DNA from: Cololabis saira
Taxonomy: Eukaryota > Chordata > Actinopteri > Beloniformes > Belonidae
Assembly (NCBI RefSeq): GCF_033807715.1
Contig: NC_084599.1
Span: forward strand, 5,632,125 to 5,696,124
Length of the DNA stretch: 64,000 nt
Direction: 5' to 3'
How positions within the stretch are numbered: position 1 is the first letter of the stretch; each line of letters begins with the position of its first letter. Under the pieces are notes generated by a model. It made no database searches. It saw only the letters and a list, made by a program, of their open reading frames with translations, and was not told where the DNA came from. The position numbers and the translations under genes were made by a program. Of the stretch, positions 39,165 to 50,352 are shown piece after piece.

Positions 39165-42100
39165 CCCGGCCTCCATCTTCATACACAGAAGAACTTTGAT
39201 CAAGCAGAGAATCCTGTTGATTTTAAAAGCGTACCTGCAGGCTCGGCCTCATGAATCCTGTCACGCTACTGTGAGGAGGGTTTGAACCACAGCCGGGGTT
39301 AGGTTCGCTGTATCTGACCCAACTCTTCCTGTGAACATGTATAACTGCAGATAAACCAGACCTGGTGGGAAGGTGCTGGCAGGATTCTCATGGGAGGGTT
39401 TTATTGTCCTAAAAAAGGTTTGCATCATTAACATAGAATCAATTGAGCCTTTCATTTGGTGTTCTTGTAAGTGGAGCGTTTCCTTTTCTCCAGGCTGCTG
39501 CTGCGTCACAGCTGGACAGTTTGGTATTGATTTTGGTCGACATTATCTGCGTCACATAAGCTGAAGCTTTGTTTGCGGTTTTATTGGGAAAGAAGATCAA
39601 TAAGTTGAGACTGAAGTCTCAGGAGGAACTCGTATTTCAGCCGACAGCAGCTGCTCCCAGCGAGCCGGAGTTCTGCTCGCTGCTTCGGGGGCGTATCGTT
39701 GCTGCGTCTCCATTACCAGGACCGGCCTGTACAAGTGGCCCTCAGGAACCTTTAGGAGGAACTCAGGTCGGCCGACAGGAACCTCCTGACGGGGGGGGGG
39801 GGGGGTCTCACACATCAGTGACCACTAATCATTTGAATCATCTGGACCAGAGACATTTTACTGCCAGTTCATTTCAGGAAGTTGGAGATTACAAGAACAA
39901 TTGATGGATGGACCCACAAGTCTGTTCAGGTCTCAGAAATCTTTAATTTTGTCATCGAAAAACCATATTAAACGATATATCTGGGCCTGAACGTCTGACG
40001 GCAGCTCTGCAGGGGTTTCAGTAGGTTCTGCTGAAGGAGCTGGGAGCAAAGCTAACGTTGAACGTGTTTCCATCAGCGTCTGAAACAACGTGGCTCCACC
40101 CCGTAGGAAGAAAAACAGACTTGGCAAATGGGTCACGTGACCTAATGCTTCGTCCATCGCAGGCCCGGCCCAAGCCTCCATGGGGCCCTGTATTACTGCC
40201 AATAATACTGATTATTGATCATTCACACACCCACTATAAACTCATTTCATGTTCTTCCCTGTCATTACAAATACACTTGTAAAACTAGATGGAAGAACTT
40301 TTTGTTGTAGTTAGATTGTAATCCACAGGGATTAAGACCATGGAAGCTACAACAGATTAACAAACTTGTAGAAAAATCTTTCAATTCATATTTATAAATT
40401 CAGAAACTGCCCCTACTGGCCACACAGAGAAGCAACAGGTCAAAGGTCAAAGGTCACAGTTGCAGCAGAGTTGTTTCCATCATCCTACTGTCAGCCTGGC
40501 AGGTTTTTACCATCTATGGTTTTTAATCTGAAATGGGAGAAAATTCAGCTACAAGAGCAGCCTGGGTTGATTTACACTTAATATTTAAAGTGATATAGTA
40601 CTACGTGTGATAATGAGTGTCATCTACAGTGTAGGCTACTAAAAGAAACAACATAATCAAATAGATCATTTATAAACCATTTACTGTAAACACGTTATCT
40701 ACTTTATTTTTGGTTTTAAAAAAAACTGCAACAACAATTTGAAGTGGAACAACAAAAATTAAGTCCAACAACAAAGTATTAAAAAAACTAGAACTATAAT
40801 TAAAATCACTCAACTTAGATAAACATTGCCTCGTCAATATGTGTATTAATGTAAAAATAATTTGGTCACAGGGCCCTTAGCAGCTGCTTAGTTCACTTCT
40901 GCCTTGGGCCAGCTCTGGTCCATCGTCATATCCAGTCTATGCTGGAAAGCGCTGGTAGATGGACGTGTTCCTGTAGCTGCAGCGCCGCGACGCCTCCTGC
41001 AGGCCACGGGAGGAACTACAGGTGGTGGTCTGCACCGACCGCAGGGAAACGGAGGATCTGACCAGTTCACTTGGTTTTCCTCCATTTTCCAGCCCCAGTT
41101 ACACAACTAAAGATCATTATTATCAATACATTCAAGACGACACAGATAAAGCTGACAGGAATGTGTGTTCTCCTGAAAATCCAGCTGCCTCCTTTTACAT
41201 TTCCCCTCCGGGGATCAATAAAGGACTATCTTATCTTATACACATGCATGCATGGGCTTCCCTGTCCGTGATGACTCCTTCTCCACATCGTCTACCTCAC
41301 TGATTTCTGGTGTAGTGATGATCCCTGAGCAGCTCATGGTCGTTGGTCTTTAGGAGCCATCTACTGGCTTTGACATCCACCAACTGGCAGCCTCTTTCCT
41401 TCTGCTTCCTGTAGACTCGTCTGGATAACACTGGCCTCCATCCTCTTTTTAAGAGTGAAAAAGAGGTTTTTGAAAATGACTAAAGAGAAAACTGAAACCA
41501 CATGAAACACATCCTGGCTGGGTGCTGGGACTGGAGGCCGGGTTGGTTTAAAGGAGGACCTTCAGTCTCATTCAATTCTTCATTATCTGTTCACTCGCTG
41601 TTCTGCAGAGTCCTGAAAGGAGCCCGTGAATAAAATACCATCCATCCTCTTTTTTTCTTACAGTTTGTCCCCCAAAAACACTCAAACCAGAACACAGTGT
41701 TACAGAACACGAGAGCGTGTGTCATGTCAAACGCTGACAAACGTATGGCTGGGCCGTCTGAGGGCTCGTAGGTTTTTGCCAAGAACAGTGAGACACATGG
41801 AGACCTGGGATTAAACCGGGAGGGTTTTCTCCGTCCCAGAAGCTGCAGGAGTGTTTGTCTCGTTCTGGTTACAGTTGGAAATAGAAGTAATAAAAAGCTA
41901 CTTTGACCCTTGTTGCTCCCCTTGGATCAGGTGGATTCCCCTGCGAGGGCTTCCCCCTCCCTTGCTATCAAAGGTCCTGATCCAGCCTCACGAGTTCCGT
42001 CAAGTCCTCCCGGCATCAACAACATAACGGCTCACCGTCGGACACAAACACACACCTCTCACATTTCCGCTGCACAGTGAACAGAAAACGGAGATCGATG

Positions 42101-42360
42101 GACAGTCGGGGAAGTGACTCAGGTTCTCTGCAGGTTTGTAAAGAGGAACCTAAGAGGTTCTGGAGAATTCAGACTCTTGGTCTTGGTGTGTCCTGGAGAG
42201 GACATCTTTACGTCCACAAACCAGACAGACCATCCTCATCTTCATCCTCATCATCAGTGACTGAGGATAAGAAACAAGTCTCAGTTCTGTGGATCTTGTG
42301 GCAGCAGCTCCTTTTCATCCCGGTGGTCAAATCACTACGTACTTTCACCTCTTAAGACCT
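39165..42360. other. middle of intron 6, no gene recognised
   Basis: It contains a short poly-G run at about 39789-39805 and the AGGTCA cluster at 40437-40456. Open frames are short and overlapping. No transposon ends that I could pair were seen. Confidence 0.4.
40437..40456 (+). promoter_or_regulatory. three AGGTCA half-sites with 1-nt spacing (double DR1)
   Basis: AGGTCA occurs at 40437-40442, 40444-40449 and 40451-40456, each separated by a single A. Two AGGTCA half-sites spaced by one base form the DR1 element bound by RXR heterodimers with PPAR, HNF4 and COUP-TF. Three in register give two overlapping perfect DR1 sites. Whether it is active is unknown. Confidence 0.5.
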
Positions 42361-42365
42361 GGCCC

Positions 42366-42536
42366 CACCTATGTGGACGTCACACGTTGTGTTGTCTATC
42401 CCGTCATATTCAATACTCTTAGACAGATCTGTTGGTGTCCCTCCATCAAAGAAAGAAAACCCACATATGTCTCTGAAACAAGTTGAAACTGTTGATGGGT
42501 AATAATAGATGATAGTTTACTGAACATTGACTAGAC

Positions 42537-42579
<43 letters not shown>

Positions 42580-43480
42580 CTGTTCGGGACAAACTAGTTG
42601 GTTCCTCTAGAAAAGAAGGACAATAATGTTTCCAGAGTAACATGTTAAACTAAAGTTTTTTTTTTAAATACTTTATTTATTCATTTTCAAAACATTTTCA
42701 AACAATCCAGGTACATAACAACCTGAACAATTACCCCTTTCATCCCACCCCCCCCCCCAAAACAGGCTAGGGAAGAAAAAAACAAAAAAAGAAGAAAGAA
42801 AAAACAGAGAGAGCTGTACTCTACAGTGTAACAACAGTTTCTGTGGCAATCTGCAACTATTTAAAACTGCACTTTGAGAAATTACAGACACATGAATATT
42901 CAGACAAGGTCATGAAATGGAGGGGTCATGAGGGTCCTCTCCGCCGTATAATATGATTGAGGAATGGTTGCCATATCGGATGGAACCTCTCTGATTTTCC
43001 TGACAACTCAAATCAAAATTTTTCTATATATAAAGTATTTGAGAGCTCTGTGAGCCAGGCTTCAAAGCTCGGTGATGTTTCTTTGTTCCAAACTTTGAGA
43101 ATAATTTTCTTTACAATAACCATCCCATACTGACAGAGCCTCCCAGTGGTTAAGAGTATCAAGCTGGTAAAGTTTGTCCTGTAATCAACATCGTCATCAC
43201 TTAGTTTAGGCTCCACAGGAGTGGAGACAACCTCAAGGCCGAAGACAACATCACTGTTGGAACCAAAGAGGACGACGAGGACGACTCCTCTGTTGGACAA
43301 ACACCATCATACACCAGACTGGAAGTCTGAATGCATCTTGACGAACCTCAAAGCTTCTGAGAGAACGTTCTCTGGACAGATGAGACAAAACTGGAGCTTT
43401 TTGACGGAACATACGTCTCCAGGTTGTACATGAGGCCGGTGAAGACCCGTCATCATTATTCAGGACAGGTTTTATTTTTT
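42366..43480 (+). pseudogene. Tc1-like DNA transposon relic, split by an L1 fragment
   Basis: The left part (42425-42485) has CAGATCTGTTGGTGTCCC and AAAGAAAGAAAACCCACA, the fish Tc1-like block also seen near 33000. The right part (about 43345-43430) reads ENVLWTDETKLELFDGTYVS in one frame, the transposase segment around a catalytic Asp, preceded by an in-frame stop. A minus-oriented L1 fragment lies between them. An (AAT)n tract is at 42536-42578. Confidence 0.55.
42655..43205 (-). pseudogene. L1/Tx1-group LINE 3' end fragment
   Basis: A T run at about 42657-42665 is the poly-A tail on the minus strand. Upstream on that strand, KKIILKVWNKETSPSFEAWL and LSNTLYIEKF match the C-terminal region of L1-type ORF2 proteins, where a basic helix is followed by P-x-W-L. 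The element is 5'-truncated with stop codons. Confidence 0.6.
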
Positions 43481-43699
43481 AATGCTTCTGTTTCTTCACC
43501 CTTCACGTCTCATATTTCTTAGTCATTACTCAGTAAATGATTTATCATTAATTGTGTCAGTCCGGAGTATTTTCAGTGGCCGTTGTAGGGTTCTCGTTCT
43601 GTAATTCAGACGTACTAACTGATGTGTCCACATGTGTGCAGAAACGACCTGCTGGGAGGTCTGATGGGAAGTCTTGTGTCTCTTCTTCTGTTGCTGCAG

Positions 43700-43773
43700 G
43701 AGTTGCCATCAGCAGTTACGCCAAATACTGCTACAGGAAACTGACAAAAGCTGCTCTGACCGGAGCCAAGAAG
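43700..43773 (+). CDS. arhgap39: ARHGAP39 exon 7, MyTH4 end (residues 758-782)
   Basis: The acceptor GCTGCAG precedes GAGTTGCC; the donor is AAG|GTGAGC. It is 74 nt, phase 1 to 0. It encodes GVAISSYAKYCYRKLTKAAL then TGAKK, the last helices of MyTH4 before the RhoGAP linker. Confidence 0.95.
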
Positions 43774-44296
43774 GTGAGCAGCCTGTCTGGGTGTAGAAAG
43801 GGCTGTCTGGGTGTAGAGGGGTTTGTGGTTGACCAGGACCCGTGTGGTTCTGGGATTAGAAGCACACGGGTCCTTAACTCCACGCCTGTGTGGGGCCCGT
43901 AAGTGGACTAAATGGTGTAATGAGGGGGGAGGTTGTGGGTCTCGGTAGGCTTAGTGACGTGATTGAAAATAACACAATTCCGTAGAAATGCCGGTTGGGC
44001 TGTTGTGGCACTTTTACACTATTACCTACTCGGCTCGACTCGACTCGGCCTGGTTTCTTTTCCAGAACAATCAGCACCTGGAGAAGTAGGAGGTTGGAGT
44101 GAAGCTGCTGGGACGTATTTGATTGTGTATCTAAATGAAGAAGACAACAACACTAAAGATGTAGAACCTGGAGGAGATGATAGATGTGCTGCTGGGTCTG
44201 TGGCTTGTGTTTGATATCAAGTTAAAAAATGAGAGAGAGAAAAGCTTCAAGTGGCGACACTTGTTTGTTGGTTTGTCTCGGTGCTACTGAAAAGTA

Positions 44297-45323
44297 CGGT
44301 GGCGATGACCCGCCATTGCTGAAAAATTAAAGAAACCCTGCAAATAAAAACAAACGCCGCTGCAAATAAATAAAAAAACGACGCAAATAAAAAAGCCACA
44401 ACGGAGGTGAATTACCGGGGACTATTTTTGCTGATGCAGGGGGCACGGTGGCGCAGCTGGTAGTGCAGCGGTCTCACAGCAAGAAGGTCCTGGGTTCGAT
44501 TCCCGCCGGGGGACGCTGTGGGTGCTGAGGTGCGTGTTAGTTCCCCCATGACTTCAGTGCCCACACCATGGGTGGGGTTGGCGAAAGGATCTTTCTGTGT
44601 GGAGTTTGCATGTTCTCCCCGTGTTCCCCTGGGTAGCTAGTGTGAGCTACCCTCACAAAAACATGCACACAGTCCTGGGCTATACATGCCCCCTCTGGCC
44701 AACCGGGGCGCCAGATGGGGTGGGGAGGATCTGGCCGGAATAACGTGATCCTTCCACGCGCTACGTTCGGCCGGAGAAACCCCACCCTGTCTGGTGAAAA
44801 GATGCTGCTGCTGCTCACTCCTCAGGTTAAGGAGGAGACCTGAGCTCAGTGCAGGGCCCTCCCGGGGTTGGTAGAGGATGGCAATGCCCAGGACTGTCAG
44901 TAGGTAGGAGCACGGGGTGGTAAAAAATGGGGAAAAAAACCGGGATAAAAATATTTAAAAAAAAAAAAATTTTTGCTGATGCAGCGGTGTTTTTACGTGA
45001 GAGGAGAACAAGAAGACGAAGAGGACGTAAGTGGAAAGGAAGAAATAAGAAGAGCGAGGAATAAGAAGAATAACGAACGAGAAAATAAGTGAAAAGGTTA
45101 GTGTTCAACGTCGCTACGTGTAATTTTTAATGTGCAACACCGGTGCATCAGCAAAAATACTCCACGGTAATTCACTTCCGTTGTGGCTTTTTTATTTGCG
45201 TAGTTTTTTTATTTTATTTGCAGCGGGTTTCTTTATATTTGCAGCGTTTCTTTTATTTGCAGCGCATTTGTTTTTGTTTGCAGCGTTTATTTTATTTTCA
45301 GCAATGGCGGGTCTCAGCCACCG
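44297..45323. mobile_element. TA-flanked palindromic element containing a SINE
   Basis: The left terminus CGGTGGCGATGACCCGCC and right terminus GGCGGGTCTCAGCCACCG are inverted repeats, each flanked by TA. The arms contain GCCATTGCTGAAAA and CAAATAAAAA/TTTTATTTGC words in opposite orientation. The SINE at 44440-44968 sits inside the left arm and interrupts the palindrome. Confidence 0.75.
44440..44968 (+). mobile_element. tRNA-derived SINE with 15-bp target duplication
   Basis: The head GGCACGGTGGCGCAGCTGG and B box GGTTCGATTCC (about 44493-44503) are tRNA-like. The TGTGTGGAGTTTGCATG body block relates it to the SINE at 1022. It ends in an A run. The duplication ATTTTTGCTGATGCA is present at 44424-44438 and 44969-44983, as expected for LINE-driven insertion. 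Confidence 0.85.
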
Positions 45324-45723
45324 TAGATAAGTCAGCTGGAGCCGTGAGCAGCTATGAAGAGACAGATCTCCTGGTAGATCTGGTCGTTCCTTATCTCCGT
45401 CTACATCTTTTTAATTCTCTCCTCAGCACCAGGTTTATGAACATCTGACCCTCAGAGTTGGATCAAACAGACTTTTGCTGCCGTTGCTGGTTGAATAAAA
45501 TGAACCAGAATCCGTCAGAGTCTCTTTCTCTGATTTCCTCCTCCTGACTCAGACGTCTGACTCCAACCCCCCGACCAATCGGTGGTCTGTAGTGTGATGA
45601 TGTCAGATACAGCCGACTCAGCCGCTTAGAACCTCAGCAGAATAGTTACAGAAAAGTATCTACTCGGCACGTTAGACCCCTAGTGGAAAAGAACCAAACT
45701 GAGTCGAGCTGAGTAGGTTCTAG

Positions 45724-46017
<294 letters not shown>

Positions 46018-46312
46018 TGAGTGGAACGTGGGCTGTTGTTATGAAATATCTAGCTTGGTCGTTTATATCGTTGAAAGAAAATATAGGTTATAGTTAGACC
46101 CTCCAGGAATCCGCGATTCCGTGATCGCGGAATTTTTTGCGGATTTCACGGCTGTCCGTGGATTTACAGACCTTCCGTGGATTTCAATGTCTGGGGCAGA
46201 AAAATCACTTTTACTGAGGTTAATATTGCATATGTCCGCGCTGAATATGCGAATTATGCGGGGCTCGCTTGATTTCACTGCATCATCGCCGCACATTTTC
46301 GCATAAAGTGTG

Positions 46313-46754
46313 GAAAAATGGGGGGAGTGTTGTGAGTGACATGTCGGGACGCCCGGTCGCGACGTGCGGGACCTGCCCGGGGACCTCCGCACCCCTCGCA
46401 GAAACCGCCACCCCCCAAACAGCAGCTCTCACCCGCGGGGGTGAGAGGAAAAAGAGAGAGGAAAAAGAGAGTCCACCGGCAGCCCATCCCCCCGCTTGCG
46501 CGGTGGGACGGGCTGCCGGTGGACTCAGGTGTCCGCGCTGACCGCGCACCACTGCGCCTGCGGAGGCGGAGCTCCCATCCACTTGGGGGATCTTGGCGGC
46601 GGGGTGACGGAGCTCTGTCTCGTCCCCCTCGCCGCGCCGGTGCACCCGGCAATCACCCGAGCACTGAGCCGCGGGCTGGAGGGAGAGAGGCGGCCGGCCC
46701 CCGGGCCGCCCCCGCCCCTCTCCTCTCCACCTGCTCTCCTTTTTTTTTCTCTTA
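46313..46754 (+). other. ITS2-like rDNA spacer fragment inside transposon
   Basis: This very GC-rich block contains a strong hairpin with arms GTCCACCGGCAGCCCATCCC and its complement (about 46472-46525) and ends in a pyrimidine run directly before the 28S start. Position and base composition fit ribosomal ITS2. I cannot align it to a reference, so the left boundary is a guess. Confidence 0.6.
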
Positions 46755-46818
46755 CGACCTCAGATCAGACGAGACAACCCGCTGAATTTAAGAGGGAAGA
46801 GCTCAGCGCCGAATCCGC
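46755..46818 (+). rRNA. 28S rRNA 5' fragments (pseudogene, internal deletion)
   Basis: CGACCTCAGATCAGACGAGA and the following CCCGCTGAATTTAAG are the conserved 5' start of vertebrate 28S rRNA. It then jumps to AGGGAAGAGCTCAGCGCCGA, which in intact 28S lies several tens of bases further on. The join falls on a shared AAG, consistent with a microhomology deletion. It is not a functional rRNA gene. Confidence 0.85.
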
Positions 46819-47099
46819 AACTTCCTGCATATATCGCATATTTTGCAACTTTCCGCATATTCCACGAGTTCCCGCATATTCCGCAACTTCCAGCATATTC
46901 CGCAATTTCACCGCATAAAAGCACATAAAAAACCCCCACATTTAATCGCATAATCAATGATTTTAGCCCGCAAAATCAATGATTTTAGCCCGCGGAATCA
47001 AGGATTTTAGCCCGCAGAATCAAGGATTTTAGCCCGCGTTTTTCTGGAGGGTCTATATAGTAGGCTACGTGAAAAGGAGTTATTTTATCTGCACTCGAT

Positions 47100-47490
47100 T
47101 GCTCTTCCTCAACGACCCGGATGTCTGGCACAGTAACTCCAGTAAATTGAAATTGAATTTCAAGATCTGAATTTGAATTGTGAGAACTGAATGTGAAAGT
47201 ATAAAGAGAGTTGAATTTTCAGTGAGGATCAAATACAGTTTCAGAACAACTGAATTAAATTTCATAATGTTACATTCAGTTTCAAGTTTATAGAAACTCA
47301 GTTCCAAACTAATAAATTAAATTTCAAATTATGCTATTCAGATTCAGTTTTTCAATGCAATGATTCAAATTAAACAATACAAATTCAAATTATGTGATTC
47401 AGATTCAGTTTTTTAATGCAATGATTCAAGTTGGGCAATTCAAATTCAAATATAAATTATTCAAACTCAGTTTCTAGTGGCACATATTTC
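47100..47490. repeat. AATTCA/TTGAAT-rich interspersed repeat
   Basis: Dense degenerate copies of words such as AAATTCAAATTATG and ATTCAGATTCAGTTT recur, including a 50-70 bp near-duplicate at about 47325-47440. Probably a MITE or simple-repeat derivative; no terminal repeats were paired. Confidence 0.5.
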
Positions 47491-47844
47491 TGCCCATACC
47501 CGGCCAATCTCCAGAGAGGTGAAAATGTATATGTTATAATTGTTTTGAATGCGTAAATACAAGCTGCACATATTAGCACCTTTTTTTTAGTACTTTATGA
47601 AAATCATTTGCGGTCAGTGACTGTCGTCTGGAGACGTCTGAGCTTAGTTTGTCCAGCCCGTCTCTGCAGCCTCCTCCAGCTGCTGCTGGTTTCTGTTGTA
47701 CGTCCATGAAGGCTCTGGATCGGAGACGAGAGCGTCTGGACTGCTGTTGATGTTGGGAAGGAGTTTTTCTCCCCCAAAGACATGACTCTGGGAGCATTCA
47801 CATTAGTTGTCTTCTGTGGTTTACCAACGTAGCCTGATGGGGTA

Positions 47845-48483
47845 CAGTAATCCCTGGTTTTTCGCGGGGGTTACGTTCCAAAAATAAGCCGTGATAAGTG
47901 TTAATCCACGAAGTAGCAACTTTTTATTTTCTTTTTTTTTTTTTACAATTATACAAAATATTGTACAAGGCTTCAAATTGTGGAGATCAGCCCCAGCACG
48001 ACCCGATTAGTTGGATTTGAACGGGAGAAAATGAAAAATTATTATGAAAAAAGTACAATAAGTACAGTAGGACAAATAGTGACTGATGTGTATTCCACTG
48101 CTCTTCTGATGCTGCTGCATCCTGACTCTGTAGCATCTTTTTCTCCTAAAAAAGGGCAGGGGTGTTTTTTCCAGAGAAGAACATAGTTATGGGTCGTTGT
48201 TGTTGCTCTTTTTTCTTCTGGGCAAAAAGATTCTTATAAACCGACACCATGGATTATATCTGAGACTGTAATGAACGATTCATCAAAGGCTCCCGTTCTT
48301 GAGCTGCTGCTGAAGCTCATTGGCCGTTCTCAGCTTGTTGCTAAGCAACCAACATTATTGACACAGGAAGTGAAGAAGCGGGGAGACTGTTCAGCCAATC
48401 AGAATGCAGAACAAGATGCACAATGCAAATCCGTGAAGCAGCGAGACGTGAAAGGTGGACGGCGTTGTAGCCAGGGATTACTG
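47845..48483. mobile_element. TA-flanked MITE, CAGTAATCCCTGG family, copy 1
   Basis: The left end CAGTAATCCCTGGTTTTTCG and right end CCAGGGATTACTG are inverted repeats, flanked by TA (47843-47844 and 48484-48485). A related copy lies at 58536-59758. No transposase is present. The TA target suggests Tc1/mariner mobilisation. Confidence 0.85.
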
Positions 48484-48784
48484 TACATGAAACTTAACCG
48501 TTGTCATGGATACGATGGAGGTCATCATCCTTAGCCACGTCCAGGACTGAATGATCCTGCCCATGGTTCAGGCCAACGTCCCTCCTGCTGGGACCATGTT
48601 TGCTCTCCGTCAGCAGCAGCTCTTTAACTGCACACTCTTTTGCATGTCCAGGCTCGTGCAGGTGTTTGTTTTAGAAATGCAAACTACAAGTTCATTTAGT
48701 CATTTTCCCCTCTGCTTTACATAAAAACTGTCATTCATTACAACAGTGATATTACTACTTTTAACCATTTGTAGGTAAAGTGTG

Positions 48785-49102
48785 TTTTTTTTTTCTTTTA
48801 GAAATTTTTATTGCTTTTACATTAAGCAATATACATATGTTTACAGCGTTACAGGTTATAGAGAATACAAGCATAGTATGGCTGTAATATTCAAATACTT
48901 ACAAGTATACAAGATCCCTCACCCATCTATCCCTCCCCCACCCATTGTCCCTTTGAGTCCAGATGTAGATAAAAATGATTGTCCATTGAGGTTTTTGTAT
49001 AACCCAGGATTACAGAAGGAGCATATACAATATAGCACTATATTCCTGTGTAAAAAATACAATTTAAAAATAGAAAAAAAAGAAAGAGGATAGAAATGGG
49101 AA
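48785..49102 (-). mobile_element. 5'-truncated L1-like retroelement 3' end
   Basis: A T run at the left is a poly-A tail on the minus strand. The flanks GGTAAAGTGTG (48774-48784) and GGTAGAGTGTG (49103-49113) match at 10 of 11 positions, a slightly mutated target duplication. The body is non-coding (3' UTR-like), so the family assignment is tentative. Confidence 0.55.
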
Positions 49103-49138
49103 GGTAGAGTGTGTTTTGAATGCGGTTCCACGGTAATA

Positions 49139-49517
49139 CAGGACTGTCTCAGAAAATTAGAATATTGTGATAAAGTTCTTTATTTTCTGTAATGCAATTA
49201 CAAAAACAAAAATGTCATACATTCTGGATTCATTACAAATCAACTGAAATATTGCAAGCCTTTTATTATTTTAATATTGCTGATCATGGCTTACAGCTTA
49301 AGAAAACTCAAATATCCTGTCTCAAAAAATGAGAATATTCTGGGAATCTTAATCTTAAACTGTAAACCATAATCAGCAATATTAAAATAATAAAAGGCTT
49401 GCAATATTTCAGTTGATTTGTAATTAATCCAGAATGTATGACATTTTTGTTTTTTTAATTGCATTACAGAAAATAAAGAACTTTATCACAATATTCTAAT
49501 TTTCTGAGACAGTCCTG
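49139..49517. mobile_element. CAGGACTG-family palindromic MITE, copy C (complete)
   Basis: The ends CAGGACTGTCTCAGAAAATT and AATTTTCTGAGACAGTCCTG are perfect inverted repeats, flanked by TA. This is the best preserved copy in the window and can serve as the family reference. Confidence 0.9.
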
Positions 49518-49578
49518 TATACATTCTCCAACTGAAGAGTGAGTCAGGCCTGATGCAGCGTTCAGTGTGGCTGCAGGA

Positions 49579-49980
<402 letters not shown>

Positions 49981-50040
49981 TAACATGTAGCATCGAGGTT
50001 GCATGATATTTGGAAAACATGCGGTAAAGTGCAATGACGA

Positions 50041-50214
50041 CATCCATCCATTCATCATCCATCCATCCATCCATCCATCCATCCATCCATCCATCCATCC
50101 ATCCATCCATCCATCCATCCATCCATCCATCCATCCATCCATCCATCCATCCATCCATCCATCCATCCATCCATCCATCCATCCATCCATCCATCCATCC
50201 ATCCATCCATTATC
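50041..50214. repeat. (ATCC)n microsatellite, about 42 units
   Basis: Uninterrupted ATCC/GGAT tetranucleotides, directly adjoining an inverted SINE tail. Poly-(Met-Asp-Gly-Trp) and (Ile-His-Pro-Ser) frames over it are artefacts. Confidence 0.97.
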
Positions 50215-50325
50215 TATACCCGCTTTATCCTTTGCAGGGTCACAGGGGTCTGCTGGAGTTTATCGCAGCTAATTTTCAGGCGAGAGGCAGGGTAACCCTG
50301 GACAGGTCACCAGTCCATCAATGAC
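50215..50325 (-). mobile_element. SINE/L2-type tail fragment, inverted
   Basis: TTATCCTTTGCAGGGTCAC, GGTCTGCTGGAGT and CCTGGACAGGTCACCAGTCC are the reverse complement of the tail of the SINE at about 1355-1471, whose terminal ATGGATGGA matches the adjoining microsatellite. Confidence 0.8.
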
Positions 50326-50352
50326 GATATCACTTGTGAATATAATATAAAC

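Larger units (their letters stand above)
46097..47053. mobile_element. DNA transposon (GACCCTCCAG ends) carrying an rDNA fragment
   Basis: The termini GACCCTCCAG and CTGGAGGGTC are inverted repeats, each flanked by TA. AT-rich arms with repeats such as CGCATATTCC and ATTTTAGCCCGC surround a GC-rich core (about 46313-46818). The core holds an ITS2-like segment and two pieces of 28S rRNA. No transposase frame is present. Confidence 0.75.

Noticed and set aside
46755..46818. Functional 28S rRNA gene
   Set aside because: Only about 60 bases, with an internal deletion and transposon arms on both sides.
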